From Podospora comata (Eukaryota; Ascomycota; Sordariomycetes; Sordariales; Podosporaceae), in the NCBI GenBank assembly GCA_017354895.1, contig CP071499.1:62001-126000 (forward strand): a stretch of DNA of 64,000 nt. The letters are read 5' to 3'. The notes below the pieces were generated by a model that saw only the letters and a list, made by a program, of their open reading frames with translations, had not been told where the DNA came from and did not search any database. Position 1 is the stretch's first letter; every line of letters starts with the position of its first letter. Positions 47,057 to 57,383 of this stretch are shown piece after piece. A program made the translations under genes and the position numbers.

Positions 47057-47682
47057 GTATACAACTTTGTTAAACGCTAGTTATAGTTCCGTACGTATTT
47101 TATGTATAAATACGATTATTAAAGGGCTAAATACAAAAATCTAAAAGTTAATACCAAGTAGTTTATATTTATACAGAACTTTAAAATTAAGTACAGTATT
47201 ATAAATAATGATATTTATAATTTCGACGAAACTATATTTATAATAAATATTATTTTCGTAAATATAATAGTTACGACTTTAAATAACTTTAATAAAGTAA
47301 AACTAGCCAAACCTAGTAACTGCTAATAGGTAATAGTAATTTAGAAAGTTAATACTTTTCATTAAATTATTCTTTCTTTTATTATTTTAGCCGCGTAGTA
47401 CTACCTTGTTAATTAATATATTAAATATAATTTTTTGGCCAATTAACATATCATAATTATTAAAAATAAGTAAAGTATTAATCCAGTAAGCTTAAATTAA
47501 ATCAAATACTTTAATTATTATATAATGTTCAATAAACAGGATAAATATTCGTTATTAATCCTCGATAATTACGAAAGTTATTACTTAACTAAATTCGAAC
47601 GCTATTATTCATAAGATAATATTATTATATTTTATATACCTTTATATTTCTCTCATTTTTTTTAACTATTTATTAGCTGGTA

Positions 47683-48296
47683 TGCCCTGATAGGCCTATA
47701 ATATGAAACCTATACAGGGTTGCTGTAGGATACAGCAGTGCGCAAGCGGAAGCGGGAGGATACGACGGCAGTGCCGAAGGAAGAGTAAAGCACTATAATA
47801 CAGTGGAGTATAAGGAATATGAATTGCCTTTATTACTCTAATTATCCTTAATACCTTTAAGGAGAGAAAGGAAAACTATTCTACAGAAGAGGACAGAGGT
47901 CTATATATAAGCCTTCGTAGGCTTACTATGGGTTTTGTAGGCCCTGAAGGCCCTATACTACTTAGGGTAGCTAGTGGACCTTAGTGGGTCTGATAAAACC
48001 TCATGGAAATCCATCGAACTTTTAGTAGCAAGGATGTCCTGTAGATCGCACTATTATAGTAGCTTATTGCGTAAGCTTGCAGCCACTTTGGAAGGTTCTA
48101 GCATCCGTTGACTAAGCTTTAGGCCACAGTAGCTCTGTAGGCCTAGGCAGGGTCCCTTGTAAAGAACATTCTAGAGGGATCCAAGCCGGGAAATTCCGTT
48201 ACTGCTTATAGCAGTACTGCCCACTGTAATACCAATCTGCAGGGCAGTAAATAGGGCACTTAATAGTACCCACACGTTAACTATGTTATATCAGGC
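47683..48296. mobile_element. 614-bp insert with short inverted ends, possible MITE
   Basis: Normal composition between two AT-rich stretches. The left end reads TGCCCTGATA and the right end TATCAGGC, an imperfect inverted pair, flanked on both sides by TA, the target of Tc1/mariner elements. It lies where the transposase frame stops being readable. Ends are inferred from this weak symmetry only, so its class and limits are uncertain; an LTR remnant is an alternative. Confidence 0.4.
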
Positions 48297-48500
48297 TATC
48301 TTAATATTCATAATGTTACATTAAAGTAGATCTATATAAAAATAATAGAAGTAATAATAGAATTTTAAAATTTCGTGAATTTATTTCATTGTTATTAGGC
48401 TAGGTAATAGAGTTAAAAAAAACAAGCCCTATTTATAATAGGGCTAGGGATAACGTGGTAAAAGTAGTAATTTCAATAAAGTTCCATTTCATAACATCCT

Positions 48501-49063
48501 TAGTCGGAACCCACGGGCGCCCAAAGCCCCCGTCCTGACAAAGCTGTGGAAACAAGAGCATGGATAAGAGATGCTGAGCTCTCTTTCAGCCGCAGACCAC
48601 TAACGGCTCGTCAACCATGACCTCGAGGCTTGTCCCGACACGGTGCATCTGGGCGCCCTTACTTATCCCGTCCATGCCTACTTATTGAAAATGGATGGCG
48701 TATGGACCTTGTTCACATCGGGTAGCCAGTCGGGCAGACTGGACATAAAGGCCCTTTTTACTGCTGTTTGGCGCGTAATTCTTCCACCGCTAATCTCATC
48801 CCCTTCTTGTTGACTACCCCTGACATCCATCATGGCGGCAGCACCATGTTTCCCGGTGACACTGACGCCTTGCCAGCTCCAACAACAGATCGAACCGACA
48901 TTGCCCCCCTGAGAGCCATGTTTCGACGGCAATATGACAATAAGACCATGACCACCACTTCCGGGGCGGCGACCACCGCCATGACAATAGCAATTACCAC
49001 AGACGACAACCATTCTTGCACTGTTAGCCAACTGTCCCAGTCAACCTTCACGCCACTGTTCTG
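48501..49063. other. Region upstream of the damaged membrane-protein gene
   Basis: Composition returns to normal at about 48.5 kb. Open frames here (for example 48768-49061 plus) are threonine-rich and may contain the lost 5' exon or signal peptide of the next gene, but I cannot join them. Confidence 0.4.
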
Positions 49064-50538
49064 ATGCCTAGGAACAGAGCTTCAATGGCTTCTCTACCTG
49101 CAGCTCAGCAGGTGAATTACGGGGCTTGTTTTGCCAGCTCGTCCACAGATCACTGTAACTGCAATAACGGCATACAGTATCTTGAGAACGGCATACAGTA
49201 TCTTGAGTGCGTCTCCGTTGCCCTTGCTACGTCCAGCTGTTGGGGAGTGGTAGGCGGTGAGCCTTACTGGGAGGCCTACGAACAGTTCTGGTTCCAGACT
49301 GCACGCCCAACACCTCCCAGCAGTGTGATGGCACAGCTACCTCAGCCGTATGCTCCTTATTTGTTTCCGAAATGTTCAACCTGAATCGCTGACAGGAAGC
49401 AATTCAACAGTTCAACTCGAACTAAGCCCCGTCTCAACCATAATTCCCCCTGGACCCATTACTGCTCCCCCACTCCCTGTAGCCCCGAGCATCATCCCAG
49501 GCGAAGGGGCACCCTTGCTCGAAGGCGACTGCACCGCGACTTCGTTCTCCATGATACAAGGTGATGACAAGGTGTTTTATGTTCCTTGCATCGCTGCGAC
49601 AACTCGAGACCGGAGTGTTGTCCATTCAGTGTTCGCACAGTCGCCGTTGCTGATGGCAGCAAACAACAAGCGAACCCTATGGCGGCCGTTCCCGGGCAGT
49701 TTCCACAACCTCAGTCAGGAGACACTGCGAAATTGGTGAAATGTCCTATGGACTATTACAGCGTTCCTGGGGGATTATGTTGCCCAAAGTGAGTTGGCAA
49801 ACCTTTTAGTCTGTCTTCAACGGTTACTTCAAGTTCACATCTACCTTGGCCAGTGCAACGCCTTTTTTCAGCTCCTTAATTGAAAAGGCCTCCCCGCCTG
49901 TGATAACGGCAGGTGACGCGAAGAATCCCGCCAACTCTGATTTGCCGACGTCGCCAATCTTAAATGCGGTCTGGGCGATGGGGTATAACCTTGGGGTGTC
50001 ACAGGCAGGAGGCTCCAATGGCTTGTCGCCAGGCGCCGTAGTAGAGATTGCGGTTGGGATTGTGATGCTAGTCCTACTTGGAGCCTTGGTTGCGTTTGCA
50101 CTGGTGAATCATAAAAAGAAGAAGAGAGAGACTCAAAGTTTTATTGGTCCAACTGTGGCACCGGGTGGAGGAGGGATGGCATACCAGTCTGGGTATCATG
50201 CTCCACCGGGCAGTCCGCCACCTGCCTCAACTGCTTCACCAGCAGGAAGTCCAGGCGCCAAGTACGCAGGGATAGTATCATCACAATACGCCCCCAGTGC
50301 TGTCACTGCTGCTGCTAGTGGCGGCCATAGGTACTCGGATTACGGAAAACCTGAGAATGAAGGAGCAGGAGGATGGCAAGAGCAACGAACTATTTATCCG
50401 TCTCAGCCTGCGTATGGGCATGGGTGGCAACAACATCCAGTTTATGATGGGCACACACATCAATGGGAATGGCAACGTGAACAACACCAGCAACAAGGGC
50501 ACACTTATGAACCATATCGTCGATACCAACTAGAATGA
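49064..50538 (+). pseudogene. Single-pass membrane protein with cysteine-rich ectodomain, frame apparently broken
   Basis: The 3' half is sound: an exon to 49789 ending KCPMDYYSVPGGLCCP, a GTGAGT...GGCCAG intron (49790-49854), then the exon 49855-50538 with the membrane helix AVVEIAVGIVMLVLLGALVAFALV, a KKKKRE stop-transfer and a Gly/Ser/Pro/His-rich cytosolic tail. Upstream, family-like pieces lie in different frames: CFASSSTDHCNC...SVMAQLPQPYAPYLFPKCST (frame of 49064) stops at TGA 49382; DCTATSFSMIQGDDKVFYVPCI lies in the next frame; CDNSRPECCPFSV returns to the first near 49590. The two shifts compensate. A 21-bp exact tandem duplication (49166-49207) lies in the first piece. I could not find introns that explain the shifts. 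Related fungal surface proteins are of unknown function. A true gene with unseen splicing is possible. Confidence 0.55.
49166..49207 (+). repeat. Exact 21-bp tandem duplication
   Basis: AACGGCATACAGTATCTTGAG occurs twice in a row. It keeps frame and doubles the peptide NGIQYLE in the cysteine-rich ectodomain. Identity is complete, so it is young. Confidence 0.95.
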
Positions 50539-51024
50539 CACTGTTTCTCAGTTCCTTGGCGCTTTGAGCACCATGGTCTCATATATGAAAGCCCGGACGG
50601 ACGGAACATGGTCTTAGGAATGAATAGTCCAAAAACTTGTTGAATTTCGAAACTTGACATTTAGTCGCCCTACCTTCTCACATTCCTGTCAGCAGTTTGA
50701 AATGGGCGTGAGAGTGGAGTCTCCACTTCTGCCATCCAAGAGCTTCGTGATCCTTTCAAGCACTTCGCGAGCCAACGTCATGCACCAACATTACAACCTG
50801 TTGGTTGCAGCCAAGAAGCCAACTCGGACCGCCCTGCCAATATGCTGATTAATGTTGTTGATGACAAAACAGGATTTCACTAACAGAAGCTTCTTGATCC
50901 TCTTTCTCGATTTTATAAAGGTGTAATTTTCCAGGTGTCAGCGGACTATAGCGTTCCACTTCCACTTTTCAGTGAACTTCCTTACCTAGCTTGTCAGCAA
51001 GGCCACAAGGCACATCTTTCCAAC
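50539..51024. other. Intergenic, no feature seen
   Basis: No supported gene between the membrane-protein gene and the RidA gene, both on plus. Confidence 0.6.
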
Positions 51025-51549
51025 ATGAACAACTCAGACCCATCTTCCAAGCCAGTCTTCTTCACTTACCCCGGCCAGGGAGAAGCATTGTCCAACGGGT
51101 TCCACTACAGCCAAGCGGTCCGCATTGGAAATCGAATCGAGATATCCGGCCAAGGTACGTCCATGACTGAGGCCTCACTTTGATATAGACATGATCTGAC
51201 ACGAGAGCCGTCCCCGGATTCAGGTGGTTGGGACCCAGCCAGCGGAGCCATCCCTTCCTCTCTCACCAAAGAAATCGAGCAGGCATTCTCCAACGTCGAG
51301 TTGGCTCTCCAGGCGGCATCTCCCGACCCCAGCAAGAAGATCACCTGGCGCCAGGTGTACTCGGCTCGCTCTTTCAACACGCCGGCCAGCTTGACAGAGG
51401 AAGGCCTTGCAGCTACCGCGGCCGCACTCAAGAAGTTCTGTGGACCAGACCATCGGCCTCTTCTCACTGCTGTCGGAACACCACACCTTGCGCTCCCGGG
51501 AATGAATATTGAGATTGAGGTTGTGGCTTTGGTGGATCTGAATAACTAA
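51025..51549 (+). CDS. RidA/YjgF/L-PSP family protein
   Basis: Exons 51025-51154 and 51224-51549 with a GTACGT...TTCAG intron give 151 residues from MNNSDPSSKP. The family features are YSQAVRIGNRIEISGQGGWDP (joined across the intron), an EIEQAFSNVELAL helix, ITWRQVYSARSF, and the end GPDHRPLLTAVGTPHLALPGMNIEIEVVAL. This fungal subgroup carries GTPHLALPGM where bacterial RidA has an arginine-containing motif, so imine deaminase activity on 2-aminoacrylate is not assured. Likely a small trimeric cytosolic protein. Confidence 0.9.
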
Positions 51550-52812
51550 ACCATGTGTCGGGCTCAGATAAGGTTCTTACTAGGGGAGGCGAAATAGAAG
51601 AGTATACTGTGTGTTTTGAACTGTAGCTTCCAGTCTCCAATGCTCCGGCTACGAAAACAGATGACAGAGGCGGGGGGCCATGCTGTACGACAGCATCCTT
51701 GGCTGAGTTGTCAACAAGCAGTGAAGCACTTCCAGGGGGAACAGATAGATTACTTCCCTATGACACGATAATAAGCAAAGGACAGCTGCGGGTGACAACA
51801 GTTTTTGTGTAGGTAAGGTAACTTTACGTTACTGTTCGGAGCAGCTTGATGCACGGTGGAGGTGGCATTTGCGTGCAGTGCCGATCTATGCAGGCCGCGA
51901 GGAACAGGTATTGTTGAAAATAGCTGACACCAAAAAGATCGATGAGGAATGGCCAAATGGTCGAACCGGTGGAGTTTAACGTCTTCAGGGGGAGGGGGGA
52001 GCTACGAGATGCACTAATTACCCCGCATCATTCAATGTGAAGTGGAGGAGCCGAGGCTCATCGATGACGATTTCTCCATCTGTTATTTGGCCATCAGCCT
52101 TGGGAGCTCTCGACTGAGACGAGTACCTACCTAGTAGACGAGCGGCTGGCAGAAGTTGGTAAGTTCGGATGAGATAATTACTGGTACATCATGATGATAA
52201 TAATGATGATGCTGAATTCTGCCAGGCCTAATCGCCGATGCTATGCTTTGTAATGCAGCTTCGTTTCGAGATCAAAATAGAGTTGGCCGCGGCCCCACAG
52301 TCACCCCCCTTCCCCGCAAAAACTCCAAACTGACGGGCTCGGCGGAGTTCGACAACAACCGTCTCCAACTGACTGTTATGATATCAGGATATCACGATAT
52401 ACTGTGTAGGTATACCACCAAATACTACGAAAATGTCCCCGTGGGCTCCTGCGATGCTACCTAGCACCAACAAGAAGTACGACCCCTCACCTCATGCACT
52501 TCATCAATCCCGTCAGGTCCCTTTTGCGCCGGGTTATCTCCGCGTCGGCAATGACGGCAAGCTCCAAGCTGCTGTTGCTCGACATGGATGTTCAAGTGCT
52601 TTTGTTGGTGGGCCAGTGATTGTGCAACTAATTCCTGCATGGAAAGGCGCAAATCGACTTCAACGCCCCCCTGTCAGTCAAGCTTAATCAAAACCGACCA
52701 CATGCCCACGCTCTTCATCCCTCTATTTCTTGGCTCCCATCTTCAACTGAGCCGCAGGAGTCCAGCATGAGACTTTGCATGTTCCATCTTCCCTCACCCC
52801 CATTTAGACAAA
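51550..52812. other. Intergenic; contains an ATG/ATA trinucleotide tract
   Basis: About 1.26 kb without a recognised gene. An imperfect ATGATGATAATAATGATGATG tract lies at about 52190-52211. It is the promoter side of the MFS gene. Confidence 0.6.
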
Positions 52813-54788
52813 ATGGATGAAAAGGCCGCCCGCCAAAGCCGAGAGCAATCGACATCAGCGCCAGCCACGCTCGCCGCCGAACCGCCATCCTCGGGCTCTA
52901 GTGCTTCCTCGGTGGCTCACAAGAGGGAAGCAACTTCTTCTCCAGTTGGATTACCTCCTCAAAAGTCATTCGACTCTGGAGATGATGGCCAAAGCCGCGC
53001 CATCCATCCCGATATCGACCATGAAGAGGCAGAAGCAGCGGATCCTGGCCATGAGCTTGATGTCGAACTTGGCAGAGTAAGTCCACCTCACCGCCTTGTA
53101 TTATGGTGTTAACCTTCCCAGGCGCACGGCATAGAAGACATCAGGCGCATCGAAACTCGTGGCAGCGTCAAAAGCAAGGTTTCCCGAGTTTTGAGCGTCG
53201 TCAGCCGCCGCAAGGCCAAGGAGCGTGAACGAATCCCCTTCGCCCCCGTACCCATCACCAATCTTGACCAAGGCATTGTCGGCTGGGAAGGTCAGGATGA
53301 CCCATTGATGCCGCTCAACTTTCCTAACCGCAAGAAATACCTTATTCTCTGCCTGCTCTCAGCCATCACCCTGTTGACACCCTTCGCATCGTCAATTTTG
53401 GCCCCGGGTATCACCTATTTGAACCGAGATTTTGAAAATGACAACGAGATTGTGGGCGCCATGACAGTTAGCGTGTATCTGCTTGGCTATACCGTCGGCC
53501 CATTGTTCCTGGCGCCGTTGAGTGAAATATATGGGCGGAGGGTTGTTTTGAGTGCCGCAAACTGGTTCTTTTGCGCCTGGCAGATTGGTTGCGCCTTGGC
53601 GCCGACGATTGAGTCACTAATAGTGTTTCGATTCCTCGCTGGCGTGGGTGGTGCTGGATGCTTGGTAAGTCTCGACTTGGGAAAAGACGATGGTCGCGCG
53701 CTCGTTGCTGATGACTGACTCTTCCTAGACACTCGGGGCAGGCATCATTGCCGACATGTTCAGGACAGATGAAAGAGGATTCGCAATAGGCATTGTAACC
53801 TTGGGGCCTTTGATCGGTTGGTGCACGCATTTGGGGTAACGTGGATAGCAACAGGGTTTGGCTAACTTTGTCTCCAGGCCCAACTGTTGGCCCCGTCATT
53901 GGTGGCTTCGTATCTCAAACTATCGGGTGGCGCTGGGATTTCTGGATCGTGCTGATCATATCCGTCGTGGTATGCGGGCTTACAGAGCTCTTCAACCAGG
54001 AAACGAACCCTCGCGTTTTGATTGAGCGGAAGGTGAAGCGGCTCGCCTCGGAGTCGGGCCGGAAAGATCTGAGGAGCTGTTTTGAGACCGGAGAGCAGAT
54101 GAGCCAGAAGCGTATTCTTCTCAATGGTCTTGTGCGGCCGACCAAGATGCTCTTCCTGTCACCGCTCGTCTTTTTCGTCTCCATTTACATCGCATTCACC
54201 TATGGTACGCTGTATCTGCTCTTCACCACTATTCCCCTCGTGTTCCAGGAGACTTATGGCTGGAGCATCGGCATAACGGGCCTCATCTACATTTGTCTGG
54301 GCATTGGAAACATGTGCGGGTGGGCGGTGGTCACGGCCACCTCAGACAAGGGTGTTGTTCGGCGTACCAAGCAGAACAACGGGGTGTTCGAACCAGAGAT
54401 GCGTCTTTCGCTGAGTATATGGGCCAGCACGTTGCTGCCCATCACCTTCTTCTGGTACGGCTGGACGACACACTATCACACGCACTGGATCGTGCCAGTT
54501 ATTGCCCTGTTCCCTTTTTCGTTTGGAATCATTGGAATCTTCATCCCTCTGACGACATACCTCATCGACTGTTATCCAATATACGCTGCATCAGCTATAG
54601 CAGCCAACACGGTCGCCCGCAGCTTGGCCGGGATGTTGCTTCCACTTGCCGGGCCATCCATGTACGAGAATCTTGGATTGGGTTGGGGCAATTCGTTACT
54701 TGGGTTCATTTGCATTCTCATGATTCCCGTACCGCTATTGCTCGGCAGGTATGGGGCAAGGTTGAGAAAGATGGGTCTCCAGTTGTAG
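52813..54788 (+). CDS. MFS transporter, DHA1-type drug/H+ antiporter
   Basis: Four exons: 52813-53076, 53122-53664, 53729-53816 and 53878-54788, giving 601 residues; introns of 45, 64 and 61 nt keep phase. A cytosolic N terminus of about 170 residues (Ser/Glu-rich) precedes the first helix at YLILCLLSAITLLTPFASSIL. PLSEIYGRR is the loop 2-3 signature; FRFLAGVGGAG and GPTVGPVIGGF (split by the third intron) are the DHA1 helix-4 and helix-5 motifs. Twelve membrane segments are expected, with a central loop containing FNQETNPRVLIERK. Family members export polyamines, drugs or secondary metabolites at the plasma membrane. Confidence 0.93.
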
Positions 54789-56335
54789 ACCAGGAATTTT
54801 GGGTAACGATATCACTACGGGCGCGGTTCCGCCAAGTTGGCAGATGGCTTCAGCGGTGTTGGGTTGCCCTGTTATACATGACCGTGTTGCATCTCGAGGA
54901 GTTTAGGTTACCGGTAGGTTGTTGACATGGCGAGATTTTGTTTTTCTTTTTTGAATTGTAGCTAGCTAGGTAGACATTTGACTTTGAAGGTATAAAGTTT
55001 GTTGGGCCATTTCTCTCAAATTTTCAACTCAGCATATCATGGGGCCCCGAGAAAGACAGTCACCACAGCAACATACCTGTTGTTTGTTACGAGCCATACC
55101 CATTCTTTTAATCGGTGGCAAAGAAGCATCAATACTTACCCGGCAATGGCAGCGGCAATCTCAAATGTTCTCGCTTTGGTCATAGCGGTAACAAGGAGAA
55201 CAAAACCGGAAATCGAACCGCAGACAACTGCGAGGCGACCCTCTTACATTTCCTGCCGCTTGACAAGATCTGGACCATGATAAAGCGTGCTCCCTGCGAT
55301 CGAAGCCATGTTCAGCTCAGAATTCTTCGTCCCGTCAAACTGGGTGCAAAGCATCGCGATGGGCTTGACAATCATCGACCACCCACGGACCAGAGTCGTC
55401 AAAGGCGATGAGGTTGGACCTCGAACCGCCGAGACTTTTCCGGGATATGATGATGACGACGAGCATGAAGCGGTCGAGACTGTGTTGAGCGGGACACGCT
55501 CTTCCTTTGACATAAAGACCAACAGCGACACGACCAAATCATCAAGCACGACAAGCTCAAGCGCATCAATGCTCCTCCCACCTGCACGATCTTTTGAAGT
55601 GCAACGAGATCAACCTGGAAGGTGGGCACCTTATTTGTTCTGAGCAAGGCCGGATCAAAGAACCTTATGCTGACATGATTTCAAACAGAAGACTTGACAG
55701 AATGAACAAGTTGAGTAGCTGATAGACATGGACAAGAATCAACCATGTTCTGCTGGCAGATATACTTTCCATGCGTTGAGCACTGAAGATGAGTCGATCA
55801 CGGATCAACGGAGACGGAGCGGGCCGTGGACCGGCTACTGGCTGTTGCGTACAGGGGTCCATTACCGACAGCTTAGTGGCCTCCAGGGTCATGAGGGTCA
55901 GCGGATGCAAGGATGGCCCGACACAACGGCCAATAACACACGGCAAAAGGAAAATACATTCTCCATGCAACCATCACAGCTGCATTGTGGGTGAATTGGG
56001 ACGTCCCGGGAGATGGTTTGATGCCTTTTGGCATTTTATCCCGGTGGGGACTGCAACTGCAGTGCGCCATTTCCCGGAGACATGGCACTAGGTGGAGTGC
56101 CCTGAACCCAGACATCGTGGAGACATAAAGTAAACAATTTAACCTCACTTTGGACTGTCAGATGCATCTCAGCTTTGCTACCCCAACTCGCTTTTGATAC
56201 CCCAAAACTTGCTGCCGGCCATCCACAAAGCCTCAGCACCTACCTACTCCAGGCCGTCGACACCATCTTACAAACACTACACCTTACGGTACTTATCGAC
56301 ACCGTCAACATCTAAAAACACTGCCAACGATCAAC
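54789..56335. other. Intergenic; one weak small frame
   Basis: The only frame worth mention is 55311-55643 plus (110 residues from MFSSEFFVPSNWVQSIAM, then acidic and serine-rich). It has no family match that I know and I do not call it a gene. Confidence 0.5.
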
Positions 56336-56887
56336 ATGTTTCGCTCGAGCCTTTCAAGAACCGCTGCCCGTGCAGTACGCACATTGTCTACCTCCGCCAC
56401 CAAATCATCCTCCATCCCTCTCCGCATCTGCGGGCGTGGGACAGGCACCCAGCAGACCATCACTATCAAAGACAAGCCATACAGCATTCAAACCGATACA
56501 TACCCTGTTCTCGGTGGCGCCGACTCGGCCCCATCACCAGTGGCCTACAGCCTTGCCTCTCTTACCTCCTGCAACCAAGTAACGGGTGCCAAGGTAGCTG
56601 AGGACCACGGCATTAAGCTTGGCCAGTGGAACGTCAGACTCGACGCCGTGCTTCCCACTGACGTACTTATCAAGGGCAAGTGCGAGGGTAACCCCAATTG
56701 GGAGAGTGTGAAACTCTTCGTGAGAGTCCAGACCAACATTCTAGAGTCTGTAAAGGGAGACAACTTGGAGGCTGATGCCAGGTTTCGTCATTTTGTCAGG
56801 GAGGTGGAGAGAAGATGCCCAATTACACAGCTCTTCAAGAGAAGTGGTGTGCAGTATGAGAGTGAGTGGCTGAACGAAGCTCTTTAA
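56336..56887 (+). CDS. OsmC/Ohr-like protein, probably mitochondrial
   Basis: A single exon of 183 residues. The N terminus MFRSSLSRTAARAVRTLSTS is rich in Arg and Ser and lacks acidic residues, a likely mitochondrial presequence. The OsmC fold is recognised by the central helix with Cys in SLASLTSCNQVTGAKVAEDHGI, the strand GQWNVRLDAVLPTDV and the second region with VREVERRCPITQLFKRSGV; the two cysteines are those used for peroxide reduction in the family. The role would be detoxification of organic hydroperoxides. Confidence 0.85.
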   Translation: MFRSSLSRTAARAVRTLSTSATKSSSIPLRICGRGTGTQQTITIKDKPYSIQTDTYPVLGGADSAPSPVAYSLASLTSCNQVTGAKVAEDHGIKLGQWNVRLDAVLPTDVLIKGKCEGNPNWESVKLFVRVQTNILESVKGDNLEADARFRHFVREVERRCPITQLFKRSGVQYESEWLNEAL

Positions 56888-57383
56888 AGAGGTTGGCATG
56901 GAAGATTGTTGGTGGACATTGTACATATATACCCTCGAAGGCAGGGCGGGCTAGGCATTGTTGGGTTTATTGAGCGGGTCTTGTATCTGGTAGTTTCCTT
57001 TCTTGATTTACAGGTATCTCGGCGTTACGAAATCCAATAGCATTTGTTCGCAATATCAAGGGAAAGACATGGAAAAAAATCCTTTACATGCACGAGAGCT
57101 GATGATCTTTACTGTTCCTACACAGAAAATCAGCTTACGTTACGTCGCCAAGATGCGTCACACACATTAGACCCTCCGGACATAACGGATTTGGAGTGGT
57201 CAGGAAATCCTGCTGCTCAATGATCAAGGCTTGGGCGCGAGGAACCAACCTGCATTCAAATGCAACTAAGTTGGCAATAGTCGCACTTGTGTTTACAGCC
57301 GGAACCTACTGAAATCCCAACACTCCCGTCACACTCCTGGGTAGGTATCAGCAATCCTCCACAACTAGGGACGGTCAACAACG
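56888..57383. other. Intergenic, no feature seen
   Basis: Between the OsmC-like gene and the acyltransferase pseudogene. No gene supported. Confidence 0.6.

Larger units (their letters stand above)
45975..47680 (+). pseudogene. RIP-mutated pogo/CENP-B-type (Tc1-mariner superfamily) transposase, interrupted by two inserts
   Basis: From the ATG at 45975 the frame reads MPPTSKEARILLALKALQ, then N-K-K-L-S-F-K-A and RAGRPV, an HTH_psq start seen in many fungal pogo-like transposases. After removing the inserts at 46202-46549 and 46650-47056, each with one target-duplication copy, it continues in the same frame: LRNVENIVN and LLRVRDALLISKL, then YNFVKR, DIYNFDET (first catalytic Asp), NIIVTTLNNF, LLILDNYESYY (second Asp in the DGHESH-like motif) and FSHFF near the end. 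At least a dozen in-frame stops are present, nearly all explained by RIP-type changes. The third catalytic Asp region and the 3' terminus are not readable past 47680, where a further insert begins. It is dead; no restored sequence is given. Confidence 0.85.
45540..48500. other. AT-rich RIP-mutated repeat block
   Basis: Long stretches are mostly A/T (for example 45700-45900, 47070-47680 and 48300-48430) while islands at 46202-46549, 46650-47056 and 47683-48296 have normal composition. In the AT-rich parts a transposase can be followed in which CAA became TAA, TGG became TAG and CGA became TGA, the changes expected from C-to-T mutation on either strand, as RIP makes. The block lies between ATG17 and a damaged membrane-protein gene. 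The flank 45540-45970 gives no readable element. Confidence 0.88.

Noticed and set aside
55311-55643. 110-residue acidic, serine-rich frame
   Set aside because: No motif or splice partners and a sole short frame in 1.5 kb; kept only as a remark.
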